Assembly (NCBI GenBank): GCA_905182985.1
Contig: CAJJDN010000010.1
Location: 376,221-440,220, forward strand
Reading direction: 5' to 3'
Length of the DNA stretch: 64,000 nt
Origin: Paramecium sonneborni
Taxonomy: Eukaryota; Ciliophora; Oligohymenophorea; Peniculida; Parameciidae
The notes beneath the pieces are model-generated. The model did no database searches, had not been told where the DNA came from, and saw nothing but the letters and a program-made list of their open reading frames with translations. How positions within the stretch are numbered: position 1 is the stretch's first letter; each line of letters opens with the position of its first letter. Below, in pieces: positions 49,759 to 63,367 of this stretch. The translations under genes and the position numbers were made by a program.

Positions 49759-52700
49759 ATGATTTTTTGGATTGATAACACTAGCATATATGATTGTAGA
49801 ACTTACAGTCTCATAAAACCATAGTAATATGATGTTTCTATCATTTTGGATTACATTAAATAGGAATAATAATATAATAGGATTGATCTAAAAGATAAAC
49901 TACCAAAATTATTAAGAACTCTTGCCTTATTGCTTATGATTCATAATAAGAATGATATTTTTAGATTGTTACAAATTTTAGCATCAAAGGATTTTAAATT
50001 TACAATACTTTTCAATGATTTTATGAAAAGTCCTGCTGCATTGTGGTATATAGATAAGATGAAGATAGAATTCGTGTAAATGATCATGCATCAATATATC
50101 TAAGGAGAATATAAATTTCTTGAAAATTTATTTAAAAAAATCACTAATTCTTATGAGTAATATTTTTAGAAATTTCAGAATGAGTAAGGAACCCCAGAAT
50201 TTAATTAATAAACAGAATTAGAGATATAAATAAATTAAAATTAAGATTAAACGAAATCAAATAAAGTTAAAGATTAATCTTAATAAAATTAAATATAAGA
50301 AAAATTAATAAATTAAGTCTAGTAAGAATAATTAGAGTAGCGTAATGATTTAAGTAAAATGAGTTCTGAAGAGAATAATCTTGATTAAGCTTTATAAAAA
50401 AGAAATTAATAAATTATGATTCTTTAAGATACTAAAAATTAAAATGATTAGGTAGCTAACTATATAATATAAAATAAAGAGTAAGTTTTATATCAAAATT
50501 AAGATTCTTAATAATAAAAATAAATAAATAAAGAAAGAAATTAAAAAACAACTATTTAAATAGAAGATTAAAACCTATAATAAAAATAAAAGGAATAAAA
50601 TGATAATAAATAAAACTTAGTATAATAGTAATAAAGTCAAAATTAATCAAGCAAAATAATTTAGAAGGATCAAAATAATACAGAAAATCAAAAGGGATGT
50701 TAAATTTCAGAACAATAAAAAGAATTATTCAAATAAGTTTGCTAAGATGATAAACCAGATAAAAAAAGTAATATTTTTCTTTATATTATAAATAGTGCTT
50801 GATATGGCAAAAATCTTATCAGAAAAAGCCTAAAAAAAATCAGCCTATTCTCCTTTATAATCTTTTTCTAAATTTAAGCCCAATCCAAAACCTTTAGAAA
50901 AAATAACTGAAAAGTTTGAAAAAAGGACTAATATAGAATAAAAAATAGCTAATAAATTAAATTAAGAACCAGAAAAGATAAATTAATATATTGATACTTT
51001 AACGGATAAAGAATAATAAGAATTTAAATTTTCTCAAGATACAGAATTAATTAAATTATTTGATTTATTAAAAGAAAAATGCGAATAAACTCATTGGTGG
51101 CCTAAATTTTAAGATAAATGTCATTAGGCTATGATGGATAAGGAACTTGAAATGATAATGTTTGAAAAACTGCCAATATTAATGAAAAAATGGGCTCTTG
51201 AAACAGGAAAAAATGTAACAGAGATGGAATAAATTCCTAGTATAAAAAATAAAACATTATTTTAAGAAAAAAAAAATAAACTACTAGATTTTTCTGATCC
51301 AGAAGAATTAACAAAAGATTTATTTTAAACTGTGTAATCTTTAGATAAAATAGAAAAAAACAAAAAATATGTAGAAAATGAAAAATTAAACGAAAAAATT
51401 TGTTAAAATTCTAAATAATTAAATAATTAGGGAATTAGTAAATTAAAAAATTTTGAGGAGTCTAATAGTAAATTGTCTACTAATTATATATCAGAATAAA
51501 GTGAGAATTAAAATTAGAGAAGTGATTCTAAAAATTAAGATGAAAACTAATAAAATTCAAATTCATAACGATAGTTTAATTAAAACTAAATTAACAAGGA
51601 AAACAAAAATATTATATCAAAATTAAATGAAGATCAATTTTTTAATCAAAATTAATCTATTTTCGTTGATTAAGAAGAATTACTTTAAAATGAAATTTAA
51701 GAGGTAACTCCTTATTAAATTATTGATATTGATGATGATATAATATTAAAGAATATTTCAGAAGATAAATAAAAAATTTAATAATTAAAAGTAATTAAAA
51801 CAGTTTCAAATAGACTATATTAAGAAATTAATAATAAAAGATAGCAAGATGTAGATATTCACTCAGTAAATGAAGAAATCAATTAAAAGAAAAGTAATTA
51901 GCAATTCACTTAATAATAAGCAATGTATATCATTGATGATTGTATAGAAATCTAAAATTAGCCTAAAATAAAGAGTAATATTATTTGTCCTAATATTCAA
52001 TCAGATGTTAATTAAATTTATGATGATATTGATAATTTATTTCAAAATGATAATCATATATCAAGCCCAGATTCGATAATTAGCTCATCTATTTTAATTA
52101 GTGAATAAAGTAGTATTTAATTTGATGAAATTTAAATTAACAAAACTTAATTTGAAAATAAAGAGTAATTAAATTAATAAAAAAATTTAGAGATAAATAA
52201 TATTAAACCATTAAGACAAGAAGAACAATATAAAAAGGATTCTGATTTGGATAAAAAAGAAAATTAAAAAAATAAAAGTAATAATAAGAGATAAAATTAA
52301 AAAAATAACAATTAAAATTAACAGGTAAAGAGTAAAGAAAGAAAATCTAAGAATGATTAATAAGAAAAGAAGAGAACTAAAAGTTCATCATAAAATAAAG
52401 AAAAAAATAAAGAAAGTAAGAAAAGAAAGAGTATTGAATAAAAAAATACTTAAGAAATTCTAAAAACCTTTTAAACAGAATAAGAAGCTAAAGAGAAATA
52501 GAAAGAAGATTTGAAAAAAAAAGAAAAAGAAATAGCTAATTCAGAAAATATCAAAAAAGCTGAGTAAAAGTTTGATAAATTAAGAAACGATGGAAGTGAA
52601 TATTAGAAAGAATATAATCATCCCTAATAACTATCCAAAAAAAAAGAGATTGAAGAAGGAGGATTAAAAGAATATAAATAATATCAAAATTAATATAAAA

Positions 52701-53668
52701 AGAATTAATAACCATTTTAATAATCTCAACAAAATTTTAATAACATCAATCAGATTCAAGAAAATACTCAAAGATTAAAATCTCAAGAGAAATAAATTCA
52801 AGAACCTTAAATAGTGAATAACTCTCAAAATTAATAAATAATTTTTAATATTTAGGATAGCTAATCAAATGGATATAAAGATTAAAATAATGAAAATCTT
52901 AATTAGGAGGAATAATCAATTTAAAAAACACACCTATAAAACTACTAATAATTTGATAGAAACTAACATAAATATCAAAATTAACCAGAACAACTTAATA
53001 TTCAGTAAAATTTTAACTAAGGATAAAATAATTATGCTTTTGCTTTTGAATAATATGGTAAATAAGAATTTTTAACCAAAAAAGATTTGAAACTTTAGAA
53101 AAATATAACGAAATCAGTTGTAAATCCTGTTTAATATGATCTTGTTTAATAATAATCTCCCTTTAATTATGGAAATGCTCAAGAATAAAAATAATCATAA
53201 TAGTATATATAACCCAATTAGCATTAATAATATTAACATCAATAATAATGCTAACAATATTAATAATAATAATAGTAATTTTAATAACAGAAATAATTTT
53301 TTAATCCATAAAAACATAATGATAAAAAATTTAGAAATAATTAGTCTTCCTAAAAAGATTTCTATAGATAAAAACAACAATTTCAGAATCAATAAGAGAC
53401 TCACTCATAAAAATAAAGAAAATATAATCATAGTTATGATCAATATTCCCAAAATTAAAATTTTAATTTTATATCAGCACCATAGTCCAATAATAATGTA
53501 TAACCACCTTATCCTTAATTCAATTAAATGAATGATCATTAATTTTTTATTTAGAATCCATGTCCTCATCCAAATAATTCTATTAATCCATCTATTTAAC
53601 CATCAAAAAAATAAATGTTTGAACTTTTTTGTTAAATGTTTAAGGATAAATTTTAGTAGCCAGAATGA
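49759..53668 (+). CDS. Large Gln/Asn/Lys-rich protein, 1292 residues
   Basis: ATG 49759 to TGA 53666-53668; a single intron 50768-50795 (28 nt) leaves 1293 codons. Only two regions look folded. Residues 1-130 are helical with LPKLLRTLALLLMIHNKNDI and ILFNDFMKSPAALWYIDKM. Residues about 440-540 include EQTHWWPKFQDKCHQAMMD and FEKLPILMKKWALETGKNV. The rest is low-complexity: Gln/Asn-rich, then Lys/Glu-rich (near 52260-52600), then Gln/Asn/Tyr-rich up to the end. Acidic patches such as DIDDDIILK occur in the middle. Composition suggests a nuclear or condensate-type protein, but no domain family is recognised. Much of the sequence would be stops in the standard code. Confidence 0.75.
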
Positions 53669-53818
53669 GAAGAATTTTATTTTTTTTATTAATATTGAAA
53701 CAAGAAAATATTTTATTGTTTTTCCATTTATATATTTAATTGATATTTTTTAATAAACTATAGACATTTTTTATTATTTATAATGAAATTATAAATTTTT
53801 TATCTATTATTATACTTC

Positions 53819-56800
53819 TCAATTTGCTAGGGCTAAGGCTACTTTTGTTTTTTATTGATTATCTAATTATTCATTTAATGAAGAGTTTTATGATCTTAAA
53901 GCTTCAATTTCAGCAAATGAAACCACTAATAAGAAACTGTATTCATCTATTTTATATTGAAGACTATTCAATTTAGAATATTCAAATTTCCATTGTCCTA
54001 AATCCTTAAAATGTTAAATATAAAATTATACTTTTTCTAATTCCACAATTTTTTAGTCTGCTTCATTTAAATCAAGAGTTAAATGTTCAACTTAAACTTA
54101 TAGATCATTAGATTTTTCTTCTAATTTCTTAGCTTTATACTCATGTCTTTTAACTTCGCTGCTCAATAGAGCCATTTTATCTTCATATTTATACTAATTT
54201 AATTAAACAAAAAAAATACTTTAATATCTTCAAGTTCAGCTATTTTACTTTCTAATTAAGTCATTTTTTATTTGAACTATTCTATGATTTCATCTCTTGA
54301 TTATAATTCCTTTTCTAATTTCTTAATTTAATTCTAAAGATCTTCTTAATTAACAAGTAATCCCTCTATTTCAGCTACTTATTATTTTAGATGAGTAATT
54401 TCAGCAGATTTATTTTAATTTTCATCAATTTATTATTATAATTAGTTTTCAAGGGAATTTAATTATGTTTTTAATTCATTAATATCTTCTAATTAAGCAT
54501 GTAAATCATTTAATTCTTAATCCATTTTCATTAATTCTTAATTTTATTAATCAATTTCTCCTTATTTCTTTTAATTCAGTACTTTTAATCTTTCAATTTC
54601 AGATGAAAGCATAGCTAATTTATTTTCCATTTATTCTTTTATATGAAGTAATTATTAATATTATTAATCCAATTATTCATGTTTTGTTTTCCATAATTTT
54701 AATTCTCTTTCTAATTCAGCTATTCTTTCATTTAAGCTATCAATTTCTAATCTTAATGCATCCATTTCAGCTAATTATGCTTATAAATCTTAAATTTATT
54801 TTTTAAGTTCATCAACATTCTCCATTTTTTCAAGTTTATATTTCATTCCTTCAATGTGTGTTGAAAGCATAGCACATTTACTTTAAAGATCATATTTTTC
54901 TTATTCTGATTATTAAATTCTTTATTCTAAACCTTATCTACCTTTTTATTCATTTTATAATTATTCTTACAAAACAGAATTTTATTCATGTAATTCTTGA
55001 ATTTGAACTTTTAAAGTATCAAAAGACAATAAATCTTTTTATAATTATTAATTTTATTATTAATGATTTAAGACTTCTTAGTTCTTTTATTAAACAGTTT
55101 AATTCAATCTTTAATTTTCTTATTTTAATAATATTAATCTATTTTATAAATCTAAAGTTGGATCTTCTTCATTTGCCAAATTTGATTCAGATACTTTTTT
55201 ATAACTTTATTATAAGGAACTTAATTATTATTATAAATCTGCAATTACTTATTCAGAATTAGATTATTTATGAACAATATTCTATGCTTTTTATTCATCT
55301 AATTATCTTCTTAATTCAGCAATATTAGTATCAGCTTAAGTTGTTTATCCTCTAAGCTTTTCTAATTCATTTTAATAATTTTAGTTCATTTATTGTTATG
55401 CATCATATTTATTTTATAATTAATTTAATTATTCTTTAAGAAGATTGAGATCGGATAACTATTACTCAGCCATTTTTAATTATTCTGTCTTCTAATCATT
55501 TAGATATCTTAATCTTTGAGATTCAGCACTTAACATTGCAACTTTATTCTCTAAATCATATATTTTATTATTTGCATCTTAAAGTTTTTGCTCAAGTTCT
55601 GTAATGACTAACAATTTCTTTTCTAATTCATCAATAGTATGATTAGCTTAATCCAATTGACGAATTAAATCTTCATTTTAATTTTCTAAATCTGCAATTC
55701 GATTTAATTATTCTTACAAACTTTTGAGTTATTCTTACATTTATAAAATTTTATCATTTTTCTATTTTAATTATACTTTCAATCTTTCTATTTCTGATGC
55801 TAACATACTAACTTTGTTTTCTAATTACATTTTCTCTTCTTCTAAAAGTTTAAATCGATCAAGATTCTTCAATAATTCTGCATTTTTCTAATTTAATTAT
55901 TCATTAAGTCTATGTTATTAATCTAATTCTTATGATAATCTTTAATTTTCTTATTATAATAAAGATAATGATTTAATCTTTTAATTTTATTCTGAGATTG
56001 TTAAATCAGCATTATTAAGTTCAATGTCTTTTTATTATAATTATTATTATAATTATTAAAATTCTGAACTTTTATCTGTTAATAATTTTTTTAATCTATC
56101 TAATTCTGAAATCAATCCTGAATGCAATTTTAATTATCCTTTAGTAGCTTCTAATTCAATTTATAACTTTTATTTGTCATCATTCAATTTATGTACTTAA
56201 ACTGTTAACTTATTTTATTCTTAATTTAAAGAATCAATTCTAGCAACAGACTCTTTTTATGCAGATGAAAGTTATTAATGTTGGATATCAAGATTCTAAA
56301 ATAAATAAATTTTAATAGTTACATTATATTTGATTTTCCATTGATCTAATTATTTTAGAGCATCAGCCAAATCTTATTATAATTTTTTTTAACTATTCTA
56401 CCATTCTTATCTCTCTCTTTCAAATTAGCTTTTAAGACTTTAAACTTCTGCTGGATTGAATTCTGCTAATTTTAATTTTAATTCATCAATTTCTTTTTAT
56501 TTCTTTTAATCATTTTCAGAATACTTTGATTTCCATTATTCTAAAATTCTATCTTTACCTTCATTTTGGTTATGTATGTCTTATATTTCTTATTGAAATA
56601 CTTCCAATTCTTATAATTATTTTTAATATTCTTAACACTTTTAAGATAACTAATGATTAAATTTAATTGATACTTCATCAATAGTATGTTCTCTTTCAGC
56701 AACTAATTTTTATAGTCTTTCTACTTCTACTTATTAATTCAGTAATTTTTAATTTTCAATGATTAAATCATTCATTTCTGATCTTTGATTATCCATATCT

Positions 56801-57201
56801 ATTTGAATTTTGGACATATCTATTTAAAACTTTTTAGCATCTTCTTAAGAACCTATAATTCTTGATTGTAATTCATCCTTCTTAAATATTCATATTAATA
56901 AAATACGATTTCGTTTTCTATATCATATTTAGCTAATTAAGCTTCTAATGTAAAATATTTCTTTTTCCACAACTCTAATTCATCTTTATATTCATCATCA
57001 TTTTCTCTTTCTTTATCATATGAAACTTGATTCTTCTCTTTTACTATTACTGTTGTTGGTAAAGTTTAAGCTGCTGGAATTACGTAAGAACGACCCATAT
57101 TAGATGCTATTGGAATAACTGACTTAAAATTATATATTCATACTTCTACTAGGTGATCTGACTGAAACAGCTTATGAAGACTATGGTCTAAAGGAAGCCA
57201 T
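53819..57201 (-). CDS. Coiled-coil protein with repeated KLAML segments
   Basis: Start ATG 57199-57201, stop 53819-53821. Three introns (25 nt near 57123-57147, 26 nt near 56887-56912, 26 nt near 54194-54219) leave 1102 codons. After a short basic/Pro N-terminus (MASFRPQSSQAVSVRSPSR) and a segment with SYVIPAAQTLPTTVIV, it is a continuous coiled coil. Four related segments recur about 250-300 residues apart: ENKVSMLASEIERLK, ENKVAMLSAESQRLR, KCAMLSTHIEGMKYK and ENKLAMLSSEIERLK, each followed by more heptads of the form DxWKxKxEQL. This suggests a protein built by internal duplication, such as a cortical or basal-body filament. No motor or membrane segment was found. Confidence 0.8.
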
Positions 57202-57259
57202 TCTTAAATAATTAATTATTAATAATTAAGATATTTTTATTAATTACATAAGACTAGTA

Positions 57260-58839
57260 TCAGATTTGAGGCAATTATTAACTTTTATATTATTTTAAAA
57301 CCTCTCTGACATCTTCACATCCATTTTCAACCAATTTCTTTAAAAAAATACTTAATTCTAATAATTCCTTGTCATCTTAATCATTTAACCATGTTTTTAT
57401 AAAGATGCCATTTTCTGGTTAATGCTGAAAATTATCAGCAATATTATCTACTATTATCACTTTCTTTAAATTACGACCTAATCTAGATAAATCTTTAACA
57501 AAATGATTTTGATATTGCATTGCATGTTATCTATATAAACGATATTAAATATATTTATTTTTATCTACCTAATCCAATATCCAATTTGCATAATCAGGTA
57601 AACCTGCTGTAAATACTGCAATCTCATAATATTTACTCATTTCCTATAAAAATTACTCTAAGTATGGTCTTATTAAAAAACTTTTTGTCTAATCAATGAA
57701 ATGTATTAATGTTTCATCCATATCTAAAATTAAAGTAAATTCATGGCTCCCCTCTGTTGGTAAATATGGTTTATTTGCAACACAAATTAAAGGAATTCCC
57801 AATAAACCATGATAACTTTATTACATTGTAAAATATAGAGATATAAAATTCTATAACACTAAATTAGATTCCAATATTCGAAGATATGGTATTTGTTTTA
57901 AGTAAGTACATATAAATTAATAAAGATCTTTAGACTATTTTGTTAAAGATTTATATAATCCTGATAACAATTCTACATTTTATCTAATTTATGTATTTGA
58001 ATCGACCTTTTTACTCCCAAAATACTTTTTGTTTTAGTTAATAATATTTTATAGTTCTTATTTTTATGTCTTCAATAATATCATATCTCCCAATATTAGA
58101 TAGTTTTGTAAATTATATATCAATATATTTTTAAAATTCACTATATTACTTGTGTATAAATGCTAATCAAAAAAACTATTAATTATAACAACAATCTAAT
58201 AATTAGTTACTTAATACCCCTATTTTAATTAATACTAATATCTATCTAAACTGCTTAGTATTTTCAATCAATAATTTTTCAATCTGACAAAAATGTATTC
58301 CATCAAGAATTTCTAAAAATCTATTAATCTAATCGACTAAATCACTTACGTTCTAATAAAAATAAAATTATTGTTAATTACTTTTCTTATAGCATCCATT
58401 AAACAAACAATAGAATGATACAATTTTACAAAACTCTCTAAGTTATCTTCTAAAGTATCATCAATTTCATAATCTTAATGTATTGATTTTTCTATATTTC
58501 AATTACTTTAAATATACTTAATATCGATCTATTATTATCTTCTTTTGTTTTTTTAAAACTAGATGAAGGAGATTAATTTCTATCACTCAATTAAGGAGAT
58601 TCCTCTTATTTTATTGGATTTAATTTGTTTTATTTATTGTTTATTTCCAATTTATCATCAGATATGGCAACTTTTATTCTAACTTTCTTTATCTCAAAAT
58701 TCTTTTTTGAACTTCTAGTTACTGACTTAGGTTTTATCAATGGTAATTACTCTGTCTCTTCTTAGTCTGAAGCATTTCTTATTTAAGAAATACCACGATT
58801 TACAATTATTTTTTAAGTTGGTTTTTTTCTCATATACAT
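57260..58839 (-). CDS. SCP/FCP1-type phosphatase with a long N-terminal extension
   Basis: Start ATG 58837-58839, stop 57260-57262; introns of 26, 29 and 22 nt leave 501 codons. The catalytic domain is in the C-terminal 190 residues: LILDMDETLIHF carries the D-x-D-x-T/V motif whose first Asp forms the phospho-intermediate. Further family features are IAVFTAGLPDYANWILD, RQHAMQYQNHFVKDLSRLG and KVIIVDNIADNFQHQPENG. These match small CTD phosphatases and Dullard/CTDSPL-type enzymes. The N-terminal 300 residues are Lys/Ser/Gln-rich, then helical, and have no recognised domain. Substrates in ciliates are unknown. The next minus-strand gene ends 16 bp upstream of this start. Confidence 0.88.
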
Positions 58840-58855
58840 TATTAATAATCATAAA

Positions 58856-60192
58856 TCAGTATACAGAATTACTTCTTTACTTTGATTTTTTTTCAAAATC
58901 TCTTTCATTTTAAAGAGATAAATTATATGTATGTTTACTTCGAAGTTCTTCTTTCTTTTCTTTACAAATCAACTCTTTTAATTTCTAAACTGTATTTGTA
59001 AGTTTCAATTATGAACTGATTAAAATTTCATTTGTTTTTTCTAGTTCTAATACATATCGATATACTTCATCCAATTTATTTTCTAGTGATTTTGTTAATA
59101 ATAATTCATCTTGTAGTTTTTATTTATATTAGTTTAGTTATTTAGATAATGTTTTATTTTGATCTGCCAAAGAAGTCAATTAAATTAATAATTTATTAGG
59201 ACTAATAAATTGTCCTTCTCTAACTTAACTAGGAGTTTAAGCCTTTATTTGAGGATAAATCTTTTTATCTACTGTTAAAAATTGTTCTAAAGGAAGCTAT
59301 TATTCTTCAGATTCTTATTGTTTCTCTACATTTAACTATTAAATCTTTTAAGCTTTGTTAATATTAAGTTTTGGAACTGTGATTTATTAATTAAGATTTA
59401 ATGTTTACTTTACTTTTAAAGGAAATGAATCCAAATAACTAGAATCATTTATACCAGGACTTTATTCTGAATTCAATTTATTTTCTGTGTTCTTATCTGT
59501 TGTTAATAAATCCAATAATAATGAAATTTTCTTATTTTCTTACTTAAATAATTTATTTTCTTGATAATATTGACTGAGAACTTTACTCATTGATTCAAGC
59601 TGATTCTGAAATAATAAATACTCACTTTATAAAGGTATATGCTTATTTTATTGTCTAAATAATTACGATTTTGGTTTTAAGACGTTTTCTAGAAAGAATG
59701 TTTTATAATTAATCACTCAATTCTTAGATTTACTTATCTTTTCCTAGAATTTAATTTTATAAATCTATGAATTTCTAATGTTTTTCAGTCTATATATCAA
59801 GAATTCTTTAAGAATTTTCTATTTCAATTTATTATAAGAGTAAATTCTAAATAAAATAATGATTTACTTAAGCTCTTAAATGATCTCTCTATTCTCTTAA
59901 TTCTTAATTAATAGACAATAATTTAGAATTTTCATCAATCAAATTAGAAATTATAAATTATTTATCATTTTAAAAGTTACCTTCGGTCTTGCATACATCT
60001 ATAGATAACTAAGGAACACTAGGTAGTGACTGAATTCAATTATTAAATTACAATATTTGTGCTTCCAAATTCACCTTGAATTTTTAGAATTTATTTATTT
60101 AATTAAAGAAGTTGTCTAAGTTCTGTATTTTCATCTGATAGTAACTTAATTTCTGACTATAAGAAATTCAATTTCGTATTAAAACTACTCAT
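58856..60192 (-). CDS. Coiled-coil protein, 414 residues
   Basis: Start ATG 60190-60192, stop 58856-58858; introns of 22, 21, 29 and 20 nt leave 415 codons. It is mainly helical: LQSEIKLLSDENTELRQLLQ near the N-terminus, SNLIDENSKLLSINQELREQ, ENKLDEVYRYVLELEK, then QLKLTNTVQKLKELICKEKK near the end. A less ordered middle (PGINDSSYLDSFPL, QLPLEQFLTVDKKIYPQ) separates two coiled segments. The 20-nt intron is among the shortest here. It resembles a scaffold protein and has no recognised domain. Only 16 bp separate it from the phosphatase start. Confidence 0.75.
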
Positions 60193-60242
60193 TAATTATA
60201 AATTAAATTATCAAAGTTAATAATTCATATATAGATTTATAA

Positions 60243-60959
60243 TCATTGACGAACAAATAATAATTATTTCTTAGGACTGATATTATGTATTTATTAAAGA
60301 GGAGGTTTTTTAGAATAAGCTTGATTTTATGTTAAATTATGGAATGATGTCTTATTAATTGATAAACGATTTGAACTAACATCAGGAAGGGAAGGAATTC
60401 TTCTCTCTTTTGTAATATTCTAAGAAGGGCTTGTAAAACTGCAATTATGTACTCTCATATGTGGAGAGAGTCTCTATATAATTATTAAATTCTATATATT
60501 TACTTTAACTTCATTTATAGTGCTTTCTTGTATGGAATTTGTTCGTGGCTTTTATTATTGTTTTAATAATTCTATCTTAAGTTGATTGTTTTCTTATTTA
60601 ATTTCAGATAATTCCTTTAGAAGTGAAGCTATCTATTATTATTCATTTTAACCCCTTGTTCTCTAATAAAAACATTAAAAGAAATACTTGCAAATTTCGT
60701 ATTTCATCTTCTGCAAATGCTAATTCTCGTTACATAAAATATATCTACTCTTTATGAGTCTATTCTTGTTATTGAAATTAATAGTTTAACTACATAATAT
60801 TCTGATTTAGCTCTTCTAATTATCTGAAATAGAACATATTTTATACTGATCATAGTTTGAATATTTTTCAACTTATGTTTTCAATTTATTGATCTCTTAT
60901 TGTTTTTACTCCAGTAGTTAACTCATTTTTTACATTTAGCTTTCTATATAGTAATTCAT
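60243..60959 (-). CDS. Small coiled-coil protein
   Basis: Start ATG 60957-60959, stop 60243-60245. Introns of 23 and 25 nt (near 60801-60823 and 60660-60684) leave 223 codons; a further 30-nt intron near 60478-60507 is optional and would give 213. The first 130 residues are coiled coil (MSQLLEQKQQEINKLK, YFMQRELAFAEDEIRNLQ, ASLLKELSEIKQENNQLK). The last 70 are polar and Ser/Pro-rich (RLSPHMRVHNCSFTSP, RIPSLPDVSSNRLS). The coiled-coil/Ser-Pro layout is similar to that of its neighbour at 58856-60192, and both lie on the same strand with a gap of about 50 bp. Function unknown. Confidence 0.65.
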
Positions 60960-61307
60960 TTTTAAGTCTTTTTAGGATATAACCGTTAATAAATTAATAT
61001 ATATTCTCTTTGTATAAGTTCTGATGTTAATCAATTTATTTTGATTACTTCAGTCACTCTTAATTGAATATATAAATAGTATGATATTTTTTCAAAGTCT
61101 TAAGAATAATAAGCTATGAAAAAATGAGTTCAATATTGTATGAATTCTTATAAAGGGGTATAAATAATTTATAGAAAATGATGAGAACTTAAATTAAGAG
61201 TATAAATAATAGGCATAATATAATTAATGTGATTTTGTTAGATGGTATAATATTGTCAAATCAATAAAAGAATAGATTCTTTTTAATTAAATTGATTAAT
61301 TTTTAGA
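60960..61307. promoter_or_regulatory. Divergent intergenic region
   Basis: About 350 bp, AT-rich, between divergent starts at 60959 (minus) and 61308 (plus). It probably contains both promoters. No named motif was seen. Confidence 0.4.
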
Positions 61308-63209
61308 ATGCAAGAAGATTTGCTTCAACCTTCAGCATTTTAGGTAACATTACGTTGTAAAGATCATAAATAAGGATTAATTGTGAAAGGGTGTGTAGAA
61401 AAGAATTGTAAAAGAAAAAAAATACTTCTGTGTTAATAATGTATGAATGAGGATGCTCATATGGAACACAATAATAATGTATTGGGAATAAAATAATTCA
61501 TTGCTGAATTTAGTTAATCTATTTATTAGGCTACACAATAAAATAAAACATAATTGGAATAATTTCTGAATAATGATGATAATCTAAAAGTATATAAATA
61601 TATTTAAGATAATAAACATCATCTAAAGAAAGTGAAAGATAATATTGATACTTAAAAGACTTTGGTGGCTTAAGATATGACATTCATAGTAGAATAATTC
61701 TAATTACATTTATAAACAATAAAAGACAATGTTTTTAAAAAGTTAGACTAAGTTTATTCAGACTATGAATCCTTATTTTTATCAACTAGAAAGTAATTTA
61801 ATTCTAGATTCTTTGCTGCAGCTAATTACTTTTTATCAACTCCTATGGCTCTAACTTGTAAATTAGGATAATAAGGTGATAATTCAGAGGAATATTTGAG
61901 AAAATTAAAATTAATTGATAATACAAGTTTAGATACACTATAAGATTTATTCTCAAAATTATTATAGGCAAATGAATCACCAAAGATTTTTGAATCTGAT
62001 TAATAAAGATTATTAACATCATTATAAGAACCCTTATAAAATTATTTTTTAGGTTGGTGTTCAAATATAGATCGGATTCCATAACCTCCTTAATTAGTAT
62101 AATAATATTCAAATAATTCATAAAACTATTAATTGAATTCTCCATAATCCCAACCAATTTAAAGAGAGAATTATGGACTTTCAGATTCAATAGTAATTAG
62201 TAAATCTGGAATATATTGTAAATTTAGTAGGGCTTTAGATCCTCAAAAAAGAGAATGGCCTCATGTAAAATTGAATAGAAAATTTACTTTAGATTTTATG
62301 ATTGGAGCAGTTATAGGATTATCAAAATCAACATTTGTTATGATAAGTTAAAATGATTTAAAAATGAGAGTATTTGATACTGATAAGAAATCATTATTGG
62401 CTTTTGATGGACACACTTAATAAATAAATTGGATAGAATCTTTATCATCAAATACATTTATAACAGGTTCAGATGATGGTTAAATTTATCATTGGATATT
62501 TTAAGGATAGACTGCAAAAATATAAGATTAATATTCATTATCAAATAAACCTATATTAGCAGGTTTAGATTTATAAAATAATTCATTTGCATTTATTGAT
62601 TCTGATGGTAGATTGGGATATAAAAATATAACAACAAAATTAGAATTATTTTTAACCCTTGTAAACCAAAGAATCTCAGGTAGATTAAAAAAATATAAAA
62701 TGGCTTTGATTAAACCAGGAGAATTATTTTGTGTTTATATTGCTGGAGAATAGGGAGCCTCTATTATTTAAGTAAATGAGAAGTAGAAACAATTAATAAG
62801 AGTAAATGCCAATACAATACCATGCAGTTAAACTATGATACCATTATCTGCAAATGAAATATTGATTGCTTCTAGTAATGGTGTTAAGGTATGTAACATA
62901 AATAAGGATGAAATTTTATAGGGCAATGATGTTGATGTTGTTTTAATGGAATTTACATCAAGTTAAATAACATATGCTATTTGTATACCTGTTGAAAATG
63001 GTTAATGTATGTAATATAGAATATAAAGAAGAGATTATGGACAATATGATATTTAATAAAAAGAATTGATAATTGATGGTATTATCCCACTTTCATCTAA
63101 GTAATTTCATTTTTATATTTTTAAGACTTAAACCTAGAATACAACTAATTAAAAATTAAGATAAACTTATAATGGTAATTGTAGATTAAAATAGAATAAA
63201 CTTTGTTGA
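61308..63209 (+). CDS. B-box zinc-finger protein with WD40-like repeats
   Basis: An intronless frame from ATG 61308 to TGA 63207-63209, 633 residues. Near the N-terminus the spacing of Cys and His (LRCKDHKQGLIVKGC, CKRKKILLCQQCM, AHMEHNNN) fits a B-box zinc site. A helical middle follows. The C-terminal half looks like a beta-propeller: KSTFVMISQNDLKMRVFD, FDGHTQQINWIESL, NTFITGSDDGQIYHWIF, NEILIASSNGVKVCNI; one unit has the GH and the SDDG-type turn of WD40 repeats. Such B-box/WD40 proteins are common in ciliates. Their functions are mostly untested; a role in protein interaction is likely. Confidence 0.75.
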
Positions 63210-63367
63210 TATCACTATCAAATGAATAAATATTTTAAAATTTAAATTCATTAATAAATATTTCTTACTCAAAATCAAATCCATTAGATATTAATTGATT
63301 TTCAAATATAAATAATAGGATTGTTTTATAAATAATCATAGTATATTAGTATATAATATTAATTATA

